Shown piece after piece: positions 10,645-23,532 of a stretch of 64,000 nt of DNA; position 1 is the stretch's first letter; every line of letters starts with the position of its first letter. The DNA is from Apostichopus japonicus (taxonomy: Eukaryota; Echinodermata; Holothuroidea; Aspidochirotida; Stichopodidae): positions 19,618,111-19,682,110 of the forward strand of contig NC_092576.1 in NCBI RefSeq assembly GCF_037975245.1, read 5' to 3'. Both the position numbers and the translations under genes were made by a program. Below the pieces are notes generated by a model. The model had not been told where the DNA came from. It searched no databases and saw nothing but the letters and a program-made list of their open reading frames with translations.

Positions 10645-12022
10645 ATGCAGTGGTTTCCAATTATGTTAAGATGTTCACTGACAGCTATGTTATCAGTGTG
10701 GCTGGTACTGACATGACTCTTATTTATCATAGACAAGTATCAATAAACACTTTTGCAAATGTCTATACACACTAGCCCAGAGCTTGTCAGCTTTATTGTA
10801 GAGAAGTTAGAGAACTGCTCACCAAATTGTTTCCTTCACCCAACCACCATAAAACCCAATGTATGGGCTAACTATTCAGGGAATATCAATCAATTATGGT
10901 CAATTCATGCCAAATCAACATATTTTTTGGTCGATTCCACGTCGACTCTCTCAGAATCGATTGAAAGTTGCAGAAGGATAACACACATTATGCCCATACG
11001 TCCTGCTGTGACCCATATGTCAAATTTTGTTTCCATTAATTATGTAATTAGTATGATATCATCATTTCAAACAAATTGCATTCGTTTTGATAACCTTTAA
11101 TGGAAATTAGAACTTTAATTGTCAAGTTTCCAAAGGATGTCAATAAAATCCCAAATGAGAAAGGATGTCAATAAAATCCCAAATGAGAAAAATACAAATA
11201 ATTGACTGAACTACTGTAGCTAACCATACAAGATTTAAATGTCCAATACATCAAAATCCTTAACTCCTTCAATTCTGTAGGAACTTTTTAGTCGTACTTC
11301 AAGAGCGCGAAGTCTTTTTGGTTTCCTGAACGCAAAACTATGCAGACACTTTTTTCCCATTTTGCAAAATTGCGAGGGGGACCGCAGGATTGCAACATTG
11401 ATAGTGACTAAAACGTGGAGTGTGCAATTTCTATTATGGTTAGTTTTGTTCAACAGTGCAACATACAGAAACGCTGTACTCAAAGCCGAAGACTTTGTTA
11501 ATTCAGGAGGGTATTTTGCCTAAGTTTGAATGAAAAATTCTTAAGGTTTGAGATTTTCACTGTCTAGGTTTTGCCTGTTTTCTACATGCTTTTGAGCCCT
11601 GGTATTGTTCTTCAAGGTCATTCCTGTTTAATACTGTGCATGTTTCAATGTCATTTTCAATACAATTACTATTTAATACCATATTTCTAGTTCATATGCT
11701 TATAATTAAAAGATGCTAACATGTAAGTCCATCAATACATATACTGTATGTGCATGTGAACTTTCAAGCACAGTGTGCTTACACTAGTAGTATATATTCC
11801 ACAAACTATCGAACCAATGTTGCAAATGAGTTCTTAATCCTTAAATATCAGTACTATATATTGCACCACTGGTGTAGCTTAAATGTTTGGCAACTGCATC
11901 ACAAGTAACTAAATGTAAGTTTTGTCCCAGAGCGGACTATTGACATATGAAGACATAGCAATGTAAAACAGAGCTAATCAATAAAATGCACATTTTAACT
12001 GGTTAGCTTTAGAACAACTTAC
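10645..12022. repeat. Intron with fragments of three dispersed repeats
   Basis: Positions 10897-10990 carry the GGTCAATTCATGCCAAATCA...GTCGATTCCACGTCGA repeat also found at 42484-42600 and 45898-46018. Positions 11131-11188 are a 29-bp unit (AAGGATGTCAATAAAATCCC...) in two identical copies. Positions 11563-11690 carry the TTTTGCCTGTT...GAGCC-TGGTATTGT...TCAAGGTCATT repeat also present at 39400-39500 and 56107-56160. No exon seen. Confidence 0.6.
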
Positions 12023-12361
12023 TATTTAAAACAAGATCAATTAGAGTCACTGCTGGGAAAAGGTTTGCCATCTGACCAGTAACCCTGCATTGTAGTGTAA
12101 GAATTCCAATTAAACTGCTGCCAACTGTAAGATTAGATACCAGGGAAACATTGTATGTCCCATCTGTGTTATTTACGCTGGAATGGATACTGCTCAAAGA
12201 AACATCTTGTGGGACATTGTCCAGAAAAACTAGTTCAAGTTCGATGTTAGGTCTGACTCTGTCCATGGCACAGTTCACCTGACCACCACTGTAATCATCA
12301 ATCACAATACGCTGCTGGTTGGTTAGTCCATTGACCACAGGATATATAGGAACAGGAAGGA
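12023..12361 (-). CDS. Gene 1 exon: Ig domain 2, core Trp replaced by Leu
   Basis: A 339-nt exon, phase 1 to phase 1, with acceptor AACTCTAG (boundary 12361/12362) and donor GTAAGTT (boundary 12022/12023). Motifs in order are YPVVNGLTNQQ (A strand), QVNCAM (B-strand Cys), IELELVFL (C strand, where Ig domains usually have Trp but this has Leu), NNTDGTYNVSLVSNLTV (E region with three N-x-S/T sites) and LTLQCRV (F-strand Cys). It shares the NGLTNQQ block and overall layout with the exons at 6035-6385 and 3861-4196, so these arose by exon duplication. The intron to domain 1 is about 12.3 kb and packed with repeats. Confidence 0.85.
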
Positions 12362-12953
12362 CTAGAGTTATATAAAAAAAAATGGAAAGAATAATCAAGT
12401 AGATCAAACAGTTAAATGTTCACATTGTAAAAGAACAGCTTGATTTTTCAAAAACCATTGCTCACATTTATGAAATGCTTTCTTTGATCACTTATCTAAT
12501 GTTTGGCAGTAATCCATGCTTAGGACATTTAAGGGCAGCAATATTTTCCTCAGTGAAAGTGCAAAGTCAAAATTACAAATGCTTTACATCAGATACAGGT
12601 AATCACAATCATCAGAAATGCAAAATATCTCATATGACACTGGTCATTGGGTCTGCTTTCTAATGCTAAGTAATGCAGCAAGTTACTTACATGTTTTTTT
12701 TTTTGTGATCTATAGGGCAAAGTTCAACATTTTTCATCAGTTTTACAGTTAAAGGTTTGCATGTTTTTGTGTTCACCTTTGAGTGTACAAAGTTGTGGAT
12801 TGAGTTACTATATATGGTATTCTGGAATTGATAACACAAATACTGGGCAGGCTCACGGCTATAGATTTTCTGGCTGGAGAGCATATATAGCAGTGATAGA
12901 CTGTCGCTTGAGACGTTACCAAAGAGGAACTGAAAACAACCACAAAATTAATC
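12362..12953. other. Gene 1 intron, start of the 12.3-kb intron; nothing recognised
   Basis: AT-rich DNA with short frames on both strands but no splice-compatible coding exon. Confidence 0.4.
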
Positions 12954-12954
12954 C

Positions 12955-13156
12955 ATGTATGTATGTATGTATGTATGTATGTATGTATGTATGTATGTAT
13001 GTATGTATGTATGTATGTATGTATGTATGTATGTATGTATGTATGTATGTATGTATGTATGTATGTATGTATGTATGTATGTATGTATGTATGTATGTAT
13101 GTATGTATGTATGTATGTATGTATGTATGTATGTATGTATGTATGTATGTATGTGT
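12955..13156. repeat. TATG microsatellite, about 50 units
   Basis: About 200 bp of uninterrupted TATG (ATAC on the other strand), ending in ATGTGTGTAC. It produces spurious open frames of repeating Met-Tyr-Val-Cys or His-Thr-Tyr-Ile. It abuts the TTGTGGGACC repeat at 13157-13260. Confidence 0.97.
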
Positions 13157-13260
13157 GTACTCACCTTTACATTAATTGTGGAACCAGTGACTGAAAACAC
13201 ATCTAGAAATGTGGGACAGCAATAGCAATTGTGGGACCACTGCCTGGTCCCACAATTTAC
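13157..13260 (-). repeat. TTGTGGGACC palindrome repeat linked to the TATG array
   Basis: On the minus strand the order is a 12-bp-arm palindrome (AATTGTGGGACC at 13227-13238 facing GGTCCCACAATT at 13246-13257), a second GTCCCACA word, CACTGGTTCCACAATTAATG, GGTGAGTA and then the microsatellite. The same order on the plus strand occurs at 23533-24478. A related fragment without a microsatellite is at 13467-13505. Confidence 0.65.
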
Positions 13261-13466
13261 AACCTATAGAACCCTATTTTTCCATCTTCTGAGTGATCAT
13301 CTTCATGAATATGCATGGTGCCAAAAATTCTGTATGTTTTCTCATTGTGTCTTTTTGTGTGGAAAAAACACAATACACTCTAAATACACACTAATTTTGA
13401 TGAAGGGCTATTGTGAATAGCGCCCTCAATGGTATGGTCAGTGGTTAGGGAAAACACACATACTGT

Positions 13467-13505
13467 ACTTACCTCCACAATAACATTGGGACCAGTAACT
13501 TGGTA
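13467..13505 (-). repeat. Third copy of the TACCAAGTTACTGG...GGTAAGTA segment
   Basis: Minus-strand TACCAAGTTACTGGTCCCAA, then a TTATTGTGGAG-GTAAGTA end, matches plus-strand 24104-24144 almost base for base. In one frame it reads YQVTGPNVIVEV ending at a donor-like GGTAAGT, so an exon origin is possible but unproven. Confidence 0.55.
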
Positions 13506-14534
13506 CAGTACTTTATATCTCACTTTATATCTCTCACTTTTACAGTTTTTGTTTTGTTTATTTGCCAGCTGATTAACTCTCATTAGTTTTAATGATCTTC
13601 TGCCAGGCCTGTACAGGATGTTCTTACTTCATATTTCAATGAAAGCAAATGTCATGACCAACCTCAGTGGACTATTTAGTAGTCCTACTGTACGTGTCAT
13701 TGTAGCTTTTGGTATACACTACTGGCTTAAGAAGTACCACACTACAGTACTTTTACTCTCAATGTACCTGCAAGCTAGAAGCTGTTATTTTTCAAGGAAT
13801 GTGTCAAAACAAGTGGGTATGTAGGCTTTTTTTGTTTTCATCAGTGTAATGCCAAATTAACCATTCAGTTCTTATAACTATATTGAACTTTGATACTGGT
13901 ATTAGAGTTAGAATATAACCAGCAATTTCAACTTCAAAAAATATATATATTTACTGCATATATGTTTTGCTGTAAAACAATTTTGTCATGGATGTAGACT
14001 CGTTTCGGCTTAAAATAAATCATGAAAGCATGCATTATTAAAGGAGATCAAAGACTAGGCTCATGAATTTCTTGATTGGGGTATTTCACGGCCACTAGGT
14101 AAATATCGATGGTCATGACCTTACTTGCATTGTTCATGTGAACACCAAACGGATTTGAATTTCAGTAGAGTAGGGGTTTCGATGGAAAAAAATGTCAATA
14201 TAAGAATCAATTGTTAGCCATTCACACATATAATAGATATTTTGTCTTGTATCATCAAAATTTCATGAGAAAATTCACAAAAAATTACACTTCCATGTGT
14301 ATCACAGAATAACAGTAAAGGACATATTGAAAATGATGATATCGAATTTTGTCCATTCAAAGAATCTTCAAGTTGAATTTTGTTTCTCATTTATGTGACA
14401 TAGTGCAGTTTTGATCATTATGGAGTAAGATGCTGGGGAACTTTCAATGTCTCTTCATAATCTGCTACAGAACATGTTTGGATTTTTGTTACCTCAATGA
14501 GTGGCCCTGTCCCCATCTTTTTTTCTTTTTTTTT

Positions 14535-14581
14535 GGGGGGGGGGGGCTGGGTGGGTGGGGAAGCCTGGGTGGGTGGGGGAG
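14535..14581 (+). other. Strong G-quadruplex-forming tract
   Basis: A run of twelve G is followed by CTGGGTGGGTGGGG and then CCTGGGTGGGTGGGGG. This gives at least two sets of four G-triplets with loops of one to three bases. Confidence 0.85.
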
Positions 14582-14710
14582 GCAGGGATCAACTTACTAT
14601 TGAATCCATTTGTCCTATGTAAATGTAACCCTTTCAGAAATCAATTTCAATGATCTATGAACGAACAGCTTGGAATTAAAACAAGAACTCCCCAAGTTCT
14701 TTCTTCAGCA

Positions 14711-14862
<152 letters not shown>

Positions 14863-15692
14863 GGCACGGAATAGTTGCCACTCATGACTTTGACTTTGGT
14901 AGCCGGGCGGATTTCCCCTCTGTCCAAGCTTAGTACGCGACTGCTTTTAACTCTTCCAAAACGCTGTAAAGGTTTCAGTTCTTTTGAATGTCAAAAGTCT
15001 AAAATGGTTTCAAAGGCAGTGCACTCCTACCCCAAATATAAGATCCATAAATATACTGTACACCCTTAGTTTCAGTGGTGAATACAGCTTTTAGTAAAAG
15101 GAGGGTTCTCAGTGACTTTTAAAGAGGAGACCATCAGGAGACTGTTTTGTTCACTCTTGTTTTGCGCATGGTGGCCTTGGGTCCAGGGGCCTGCCCAGTT
15201 TCCCTGTAATAGAAGCTATATGGTTTAGTACAGATATTAGCACCATCCGTATATGACTCACCGCTATATATTCCCCTTTGATACCATGATGATCATGTAG
15301 TTAATCTATACAACCATCATGTTAAATTACCTAATGATCATATAATTGACCTCTTTATCCTATTTTCTTTCCCCTTCCCCCATTCTTTTGTTTTCCTCCA
15401 TTCCCATTTGTTTGCCTTCCCCATTTTGCTTCTTCCTTTTTTCTTTTTTCCCTTTTTTAAGGGGGGAGGGGGTGGGGGACTCTCCAAACGCCCCTCCCAC
15501 CTGGATATGCACCCAATATATATACAGAAATGAAAATGTATCTTCTTATTTGTTATTAGTGGGGTACAGAGGTGATAAAGCATTTCGAGCGTCAACTCTT
15601 GTCAAAGTGCAAAACAATTATAATTCCACCAAACAACTACAGTACCTGTAGTAAACTCAATGGCATTTCTTTGCTTAGGGGCAAGTTCAAAG

Positions 15693-16890
15693 CATTACAG
15701 TGTGACAATCAGAAGGCTTGTTCAATATTCATATGGTTTTTTCACAAAGACTTAGTTATTTATTTATCAGCAATAAAATAATACAAAATAACTAGTTCTT
15801 GATAAACAAGTATAAAAATTAACTATGAATCATTGATCCATCTATCATATTTATGAAATATGAATAATAAATCATCCTTGTTACAGTGTGACGTAAAATG
15901 GACGAGTTTTTTGCACAAACATGTATACCCAAAACTCTGAAGTTTAAACAGCTACCATATTGGAAACTCTTTGGTTGCTTTCTGCAATGTCTTATATGAC
16001 ACCTAATTTGTGAAAATTGTTTGGCAATTAATTTAAATATGCAATAAAATCTTACTCAATGTAACGTTACAGCGTGACCGTTACAGCGTGACAATTGAAA
16101 TGTCAATGCAAAGTCGATGTATAGCGGCACACTGTCATGTTTCAATGGTGTTTTGAAGGTACTTACAGTAGATCGTTCTGATGGTCACTACCATCAGTCT
16201 TTGATCTTAGATGTGGAAATTTGTTAAAAATACATTAATCATGAAATGAAAATTCAAATTAGCATAGCGTTACAGCGTGACACACAACAGGCAATTACAA
16301 AATTACGAATATTTTATAATGTGAATATAACATAAAAATGACTTGATTAAAAGATAACTTGACAATTTATGTTCCATAAACATATATCACATAGCATATC
16401 CGGAAATGTAGGTATATACAGTATCTGAGTTGAATGAAGAAGTTGGAATGGTGCCACCAGCTTTCAAAAAGGGTGTCAAATAAAATTAATATGTGTTATA
16501 TTTTCCCTGTCTCTATTGTTTCTCATTAGTCATTTAAGAAGGTGAGCTGATATCTCACATTTGAAAGCTAAATCACTTTAAAGGCAACCTCATTTGAAGT
16601 GGTTGGTTCCAGAGGGGGGGGGGGGTGTTTCAATTATGTCTGGGAATAGGACACTACATTGCAAAAGTTTGTGTGTATATCAGCTGTAACGTCATGCTGT
16701 AGCAAAATTGTTACAGCGTACGTGACAAACTTTAATGAGTCATTAATGATGGCAAGTCAGATGAACTTAAAAATGTGCTTGTATTTAATGGTTATCGATG
16801 TCCTAGGTTTGGAAACAAACTTCATTGCAAATTATTGTCTTGTAAAGGAATAATTAAAAAAACATCAAAATTTACCCTTACAGCATGACA
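15693..16890. repeat. Motif cluster B: GTTACAGCGTGAC
   Basis: Copies of YRTTACAGYGTGAC are at 15693-15707, 15879-15893, 16065-16079, 16079-16093 (overlapping pair), 16268-16282 and 16876-16890. Around 16690-16727 lie one degenerate inverted copy and one copy with a 3-base insertion. Spacings are 186, 186, 14, 189, about 422 and then about 170-190 bp. The flanking sequence of each copy is different. The full motif TGTTAC-AGC-GTGACA is an imperfect palindrome. No protein-like frame was found between copies. Confidence 0.75.
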
Positions 16891-19640
16891 TTTTTTTTCC
16901 AAAATCTAATTACTGTAGGTCATTGAACAGTAATGAAGTATATATGTTACAGAAATGTTAAGCCCATGGTTTGGATCTCTAGAGTTCAAACAACATGCAT
17001 CAATTCAGGTTTATCATTTTTATCATGTATATAAATGTATTTAGTATCAACTTGACAATTTTTTTATTAATGTTGCAATTTAAATTATGCAAATTTCAAT
17101 ATGTAAAAGACATGAAAATAGTATTCCTTATGCAGATTAAGGAAATTTTGATTCTTAGCTTTAATTTTGATACCAAATTTGTTACGATTAAACCTATTTG
17201 AAGTTTTGGGAGTTATGTCCTGTTTTGCTTGGAACTGCCCTTAGACTTGTTGCGGCTGACAAAATTCCTTAGTTATATATGCTAATTACATGAAATTGCA
17301 CTTAATTAAGTCCATTCAACTCCCAAATTTCAAGTTAAGTACAGTATTGCTCGCTTCAAGCTAACTCCAAAGAGCTACAATCGTCTTGTAGTACCTCCTA
17401 CTCAATTATACCTCCTTAAGAGAGGTATTGTAAATTTCATTTAAATGCACAGGCCAAAATTATGTCTAATTGTAATTATGAGGCAAGAATTTTCAGTTGG
17501 CAGCAATTAAAGTGCTCTCATTTATTCATTCATACCATGATGTAGTAGCTGAAGTTTGGTTCAATTGTGTGGCTTATATGTGTTTGGAGGGGAGGGGGCA
17601 TTTATGAAATGAGTTTTTGAAAGCTTTTTGATGGCCACTTGAGGTCAACAGAGGCTGTTCTGAAAATTCAGTAAACGCTCTCTCAAACTGGAAGTATGGT
17701 CAATGTTGTGAATTGTGATAGTGACAAGTAGAAGCTGCTCATAGATATGGTATAGAAGAGCACCATGTTTTGCTTTAGTTTCATCCCACATGTTGTCACA
17801 GCTTGTATTAGACTATTCGATTGGAATAAAGGAAGTTAACCCTTATTTGAAAGGAAGAGAATGCCATACAAGCACACATCATTTCTAACTTGATGTCCCA
17901 AACTTAAGTAATTGGAATGAAACTGATATTATTATTTCTATCAATAAGAATATTCGATTGAAATTTAAAAACCAAGGAATCTTTAACTATAACTTTCTCC
18001 TCACTGCGATTTCACGTCAAAAGATTTGATTAAGACACCTGTTCACATTTCTGTTTCTAATATGCAAAACCAAAAATAAGAACCTTTGAAGTGTACATAG
18101 ACTATATAATGCAAGCTGTTGTGATACAAATTAAGACAAATTTGAGAACCAAAAAAAAAAGACTTCACTATACAGTGTTTACTGTACCTGTTGTACACAT
18201 GCAGTCACATGCTTCATACAACTGCCATATTTTACCATGAATATCACAGTATGTTTGCAGTTAATTGTGTAAAATTACCTGTATAAAGACATTTTTACCA
18301 ATGTTAAGTAGCTCCATATACTGCATACATGATACAACTAAATATAGTGGGCCTTAGATATTGCATGTACAGTAGTAGGCATATACTGTATATACTGGAA
18401 TCCTCTTCTGCAGAAAAAAAGCCAATGTGAACCCCAAAGGTCAAATTGTCTGCCCTTCTTGGTAACTGTTTCTCTATATTTGCATACCTTTAAGGTCACA
18501 TTTTCTTGACTTTAGTGGTAATGGGTCCTGTGGGAGAATCAAAAGTCACTGAGAGATTGTAGTTTACAGTTTACAGATTACAGTATGTGTGAGTAAAGAG
18601 GTGTAAAATATAACAATAAACTTAATTTTATTTACCCATGTTTTTTTAATTTTTTTTAGGGTTTTGTAGTTCCCATGTTTTCTGAATAGTTTTTCATTAC
18701 AGTGTCTGTGGAGTATGCATACTGTACATGTGTTCATTAACTAAAATAACTGAATCATAGAGTCTGAGATTAGTAACTGTGGAAACAGTTTAGAAGAAGC
18801 TTCTAATTTGCAGGCCATTAGATTAATTTGCAAACTGTTTCAACTCTCTTTGGATAAAGACTGTTGGAGAACAATTGAAGGTAGTAGCTAAGTAATCTTG
18901 ACTAATTATAATTAGTTGGCAAATGGACTGCAAATATACATGCAGACTATTGATTCTGATATATATTTTCTCCAGTCACTTTCGCACTTGTTGGTACACA
19001 TTTAAAGTTGAGAAAGAAATTACTTACCTAGAAATGTTTTCATATAAGAATTTCCACTGATTTCACTCTCTTGCCATACTATTCTATAATATAATGTTCA
19101 GTATTCAAGAAGTGTGTTAATTATAGATGTAATGCCACTTCACAACATTGGGCTGAATTTCAGTACAATTTTTTTTTCCAGCATACTACAAAAATAACAG
19201 ATCATCAATGTTGTTTCCTGTACTATCTAGGTTTTACAGTATGCCTTTGAATTATTTTAGTGGAAGGGATAAAAGTATGAAGGTAAACTTCCTCTGAAGT
19301 TTTTGGCAGTCCTTGCATGCAGTGTCATGCCATGGTTTACTTCCACCAGAGAGTTAGAGGGGAGGGGGGGTGGGTGGCACGGGGTACAGTAAACTGTACC
19401 ATGCCCTATATTGTTCATGCCTGTTTGGTCTCACAGTTTAAAGATCACACAAGCATGTTGGCTATATATTATTATTGAAAACTATGGTTTCCAGTCAATA
19501 TCTCAAGAGTTTTCCAGTCCTACAGTATCGTACAAGTTTGGGATAAATTTACTGTTGTATAGTGCTTATTATTCTGTTATACAGTAGCCTTAAAGTACAT
19601 GAGAAAGGGGAGAAGCATGAGGGAAACACATTTTCAGTGC
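16891..19640. other. Unique-looking intronic DNA, nothing recognised
   Basis: AT-rich sequence without clear repeats, exons or RNA-like structures. Short homopolymer runs and scattered ACTGTA words only. Confidence 0.4.
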
Positions 19641-20256
19641 TCAAGGGCATATATTGTAAACCCTTGTTAAGGAATACTACTTGAGCAAAATGTTAAGGTT
19701 TTTTTGCAATTTTTTTTAAAAGGGTAAGTGCAAGCCCAGGAATTATTCTTTAAATGCAGGTTGGTCCAACATTTTCTGTGCTCGTTCGAGCCTACTGTTA
19801 ATTTTAGTGGAAACTGACAAATTTGTTGCTTCTGCCTAGTATATAAAGCTGCCACCCTTAATGAGGGCTACTAATTGAGTATAGCCAAAAAGTACATGAA
19901 ATTGGGGGTGGGGGGCACATGGGGGAACCAAATTTTCTGTGTTCAAGGGCATATCCTAAAGCCCTGTTTAGTAAAACTTAGCTCTTTTTTTTTGGCAATT
20001 TGTTTTAAAAGGGTATATTCAACATGAATTATCCTTAAATGAACTAAATAGGTCGGCAGGTTGGTCCCACATTTTCTGCGCTTATTAGATCGTACTGTAA
20101 ATTTGTGTGGAAACTGACATTCTTGCTTCTGCCCAGTATGCTGCCACCCTTTATAAGGTCTACCAATTGAGTAGCCAAAAAGTACATGAAAGCGAAGGGG
20201 GGGGGGGGGGGAAACCAAAATTTCTGTGTTCAAATCAAGGGCATATCCTAAACCCC

Positions 20257-20637
20257 TGTGGAGGGCATTGTGGTCAAGTGGGCAGTGGACTTGCGTTCTA
20301 AGGATTACAGGTTCGAGCCCTGGCCAGATCATTACGTTGTGTCCTTGGGCAAGGCGCTTTATCTCCATTGCCTCTCTTCACACAGATGTATAAATGGGGA
20401 CTTGCGAGGTAACTTGTAAATATAGTTGTTGGCGCCCATTGTTGCTGCACCCTAAGGGAAGTCCTCCGGGGGACACATGGTTGTGGTGCACTGTGGTGCC
20501 CAGGAGAGATAGATTGAATTGTACAGACTTTGGTGTGTAGGTGTGACATGTTACCAATGACCAGGGTTAAGTTGTAAAGTCGTGTGAGAAGGCCTTGGCC
20601 CTGAACAAGTCTGTAAACCTGAAAATTAAAATTAAAA
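20257..20637 (+). mobile_element. tRNA-derived SINE inserted in the tandem array
   Basis: A tRNA-like head carries an A box (TGGTCAAGTGGGCAGTGGAC) and a B box (GGTTCGAGCCC at about 20310). A body follows with GTGTCCTTGGGCAAGGCGCT and an A-rich tail (AAAATTAAAATTAAAAAC). These are the RNA polymerase III promoter boxes and layout of a tRNA-derived SINE. It interrupts one unit of the array between CCCCTGT and AACTTAGC. I did not find a clean target duplication. Confidence 0.85.
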
Positions 20638-21718
20638 ACTTAGCTTTTTTTTTGGGCAATTTGTTTTTAAAGGGTATATTCAACATGAAGACAAGACCAG
20701 GAATTATCCTTAAATGAACTAAATAGGATGGCAGGTTGGTCCCACATTTTCTGCGCTTATTAGATCGTACTGTAATATGTGTGTGGAAACTGACATTGTT
20801 ACTTCTGCCGAGTATATAAAGCTGCCACCCATGATAAGGACTACTAATTGAGTAGCCAAAAAGTGCATAAAAGTGAGGGTGAAGGAGCACACAGTTGCTT
20901 CTGCCCAGTATGAAATACATAACAAGCTGTCATCCCTGTTGAGGACTACTAATAACAAGAAATTTAGCCTTATTTCTTAAACAATTCTGTCGGGATATTA
21001 AAGAGGAAGTGCTAGCCCAGGAATTATCTTTAACTATATATACAGCAGGTTATTTGACAAGTTGTTCACACATTTTCTGTGCTCATAAGGACCTACTGTA
21101 AATGTTATTGGGAACAGACATAATAGTTGCTTTCTGCCCGTTATGTAGTACATGTCAAGCTGCAACTCCTGTTAAGGACTACTTATTGAGTAAAGCTAAG
21201 CCGCTTTTTGTAAAACAATTTTGTGGGATTAATATAAAATATGAAAGGCCAGGAGTTATTCTTTGACCTTTACAGCAGGTTATTGGCAGGTTGGTCCCAC
21301 ATTTTCTGTTCTCATTTGAGCCTACTGTAAATTTTAGTGAAAACTGACTATATTGTTGCTTCTGTCCAGTATGAATACAAATAAAGCTGCTATCCTTGTT
21401 GAGGACTACTAATAGAAAAAAAAATTATTATTATTTCTTAAAAAGTTCTGTGGGTATATAAATAGGAAGTGCTAGGTCAGGAATAATCTTTTACTATATA
21501 TACAGTACAGCAGGTTATTTGGCAGGTTGGCCCCACATTTTCTGTGCTCATTAGGGCCTGTACTGTAGATGATACTGTACTTCTACCCAGTATGTAGTAT
21601 ATAAAGCTGCAACCCCTGTTTATAACCATACTAATTGAGTAAAACTAAGCAGATTTTAATTGTTAAACAATTCGGTGGGGATGTAAAACGAGAAGAGCAA
21701 GTTAGCCATGATTATCTT

Positions 21719-21722
<4 letters not shown>

Positions 21723-21784
<62 letters not shown>

Positions 21785-21805
21785 TCTAATCTAATCTAAT
21801 CTAAT
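21723..21805. repeat. TA microsatellite with TCTAA pentamer end
   Basis: About 64 bp of (TA)n followed by four copies of CTAAT/TCTAA. Confidence 0.9.
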
Positions 21806-22135
21806 CTATATCAACTAAGCAGATTTTATTTGTAAAACAATTCGGTGGGGATATAAAACAAGAAGTGCAAGTTAGCTTTGATTTATCCTTTTAACCAACA
21901 GCAGGTTGGTCCAACATTTTCTGTGCTCTTTGAAGCCTATACTGTAAATGAAAGGGGTAACAGACAACACAGTTGCTTCTGCCCAGTATGAAATATATAA
22001 AAAGCTGTCATCCTTATTGAGGACTAGCTACTAATCAAAAAAAAAAAAAACATTAGTATTTCTTAAACAATTCTGTGGGGCTATAAAACAGGATATGCTA
22101 GGCCAGGAATTATCTTTAACTATATAACTTTAACT

Positions 22136-22138
22136 ATA

Positions 22139-22216
<78 letters not shown>

Positions 22217-22252
22217 TATATAGATATATATATATATATATATATATACATA
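22136..22252. repeat. TA microsatellite
   Basis: About 117 bp of nearly pure (TA)n, ending CATATTTAAAG at the SINE fragment. Confidence 0.95.
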
Positions 22253-22253
22253 T

Positions 22254-22300
22254 TTAAAGCGGGAGGCCCGGGTTCGAATCCCGGTGGAGGCTCGAAGTTT
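22254..22300 (+). mobile_element. tRNA-derived SINE fragment (B-box half)
   Basis: GCGGGAGGCCCGGGTTCGAA and then TCCCGGTGGAGGCTCGAAG is the 3' half of a tRNA-like head with a perfect B box (GGTTCGAATCC), followed by the start of the SINE body. The A-box half is missing here. It is not a tRNA gene because no acceptor or D arm is present. Confidence 0.7.
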
Positions 22301-22361
22301 TCTGTGGGGCTATAAAACAGGATATGCTAGGCCAGGAATTATCTTCTACTATATATAACTT

Positions 22362-22364
<3 letters not shown>

Positions 22365-22414
<50 letters not shown>
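22365..22414. repeat. TA microsatellite
   Basis: About 50 bp of (TA)n preceded by a second copy of the GCTAGGCCAGGAATTATCTT block seen at about 22090. Confidence 0.9.
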
Positions 22415-22416
<2 letters not shown>

Positions 22417-22588
22417 AGCTTTAGGAATCACAAATGATTTTCGAGTTGGTTAGCATCATGTTTGATCTCTAGAGTAAGGCAAAATATGTCACCACGAACA
22501 GAACTAGTATTGTTCGATACAGGTGTCAATAGCCTACAGTGCAATTACGACCTTCCTTACCTGTTTCGAACCTCTGGACATACAATCA

Positions 22589-22800
<212 letters not shown>

Positions 22801-22930
22801 GTTGGTTGGTCCCACATTTTCTGTGCTCATTTGAGCCTACTGTAAATGTTAGTGCAAACTGACAACGTTGTTGATTCTGCCCAGTATGAATACATATAAA
22901 GCTGCTATCCTTGTTGAGCACTACTAATAG

Positions 22931-23532
22931 AAAAAAACTTTAGCATTATTTCTTAAAAAGTTCTTTTAACCAAACAGCAGTTATTCTGATGTATCAATTA
23001 AACAGAGAAATACTTCGAATTAGAATACCTTGATGCCAAGTTTGTTGTGCATGTAATGGTATTAGTTCAAACTCAAACTGAATGAAAAGTGAATTACTGT
23101 GGTCAATTTGTCAAATTATATGCAGTGTAGACTGAAAGATAAGGACAACTGTGAAAAATTGAAAATGTTCTTTTCCTAACATATTTACAGTTCCTTAACT
23201 TGACACATCTGAATGGCTAAAGGAGGATAGGTAGTTATGAGAGATAAATGTGTTCCTTACTTTCTGTACAGTATTCCTCCAACTTATTGAGCTGGGACGT
23301 CAACTTAAGAAAAATTCATATATATACTGTTTTTTCTGCTGATTAAAGAAATTTCTGTTGGAAATTGCTATTGCTGAGGCAGTTTTTTTGGGAAAATATT
23401 CGCAGGATGAATATCTATTGCTGATTTCGGGGGAAACAGTACAGAAACTTATGTATAATTTATCTTTCAACTACCAAAGCTCCTTTAATTTCTGTCTTAG
23501 AGACAGAGACTCGGTATTTGTGTTCATTAGAT
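22931..23532. other. Intronic DNA, nothing recognised
   Basis: AT-rich, no repeat family or exon seen between the tandem array and the GGTCCCACAA minisatellite. Confidence 0.4.

Noticed and set aside
12955-13200. Open frames of repeating Met-Tyr-Val-Cys or His-Thr-Tyr-Ile over TATG arrays (also 24089-24627)
   Set aside because: They are produced by the microsatellite, open in several frames on both strands; no gene.
13467-13583. Ig-like G-strand words (YQVTGPNVIVEV) as a further gene 1 exon
   Set aside because: No B-strand Cys or Trp upstream, phase 0 end instead of phase 1, and a near-identical copy lies on the opposite strand at 24104, so it is a repeat.
15338-15595. Minus-strand Lys-rich frame, compared with the basic exon at 30601
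   Set aside because: It lies on a polypyrimidine tract (CCTTTTTTC-rich plus strand); the few matching residues are explained by low complexity.
22254-22300. tRNA gene suggested by a perfect B box
   Set aside because: Only the 3' half is present and the body of a SINE follows; no complete cloverleaf.
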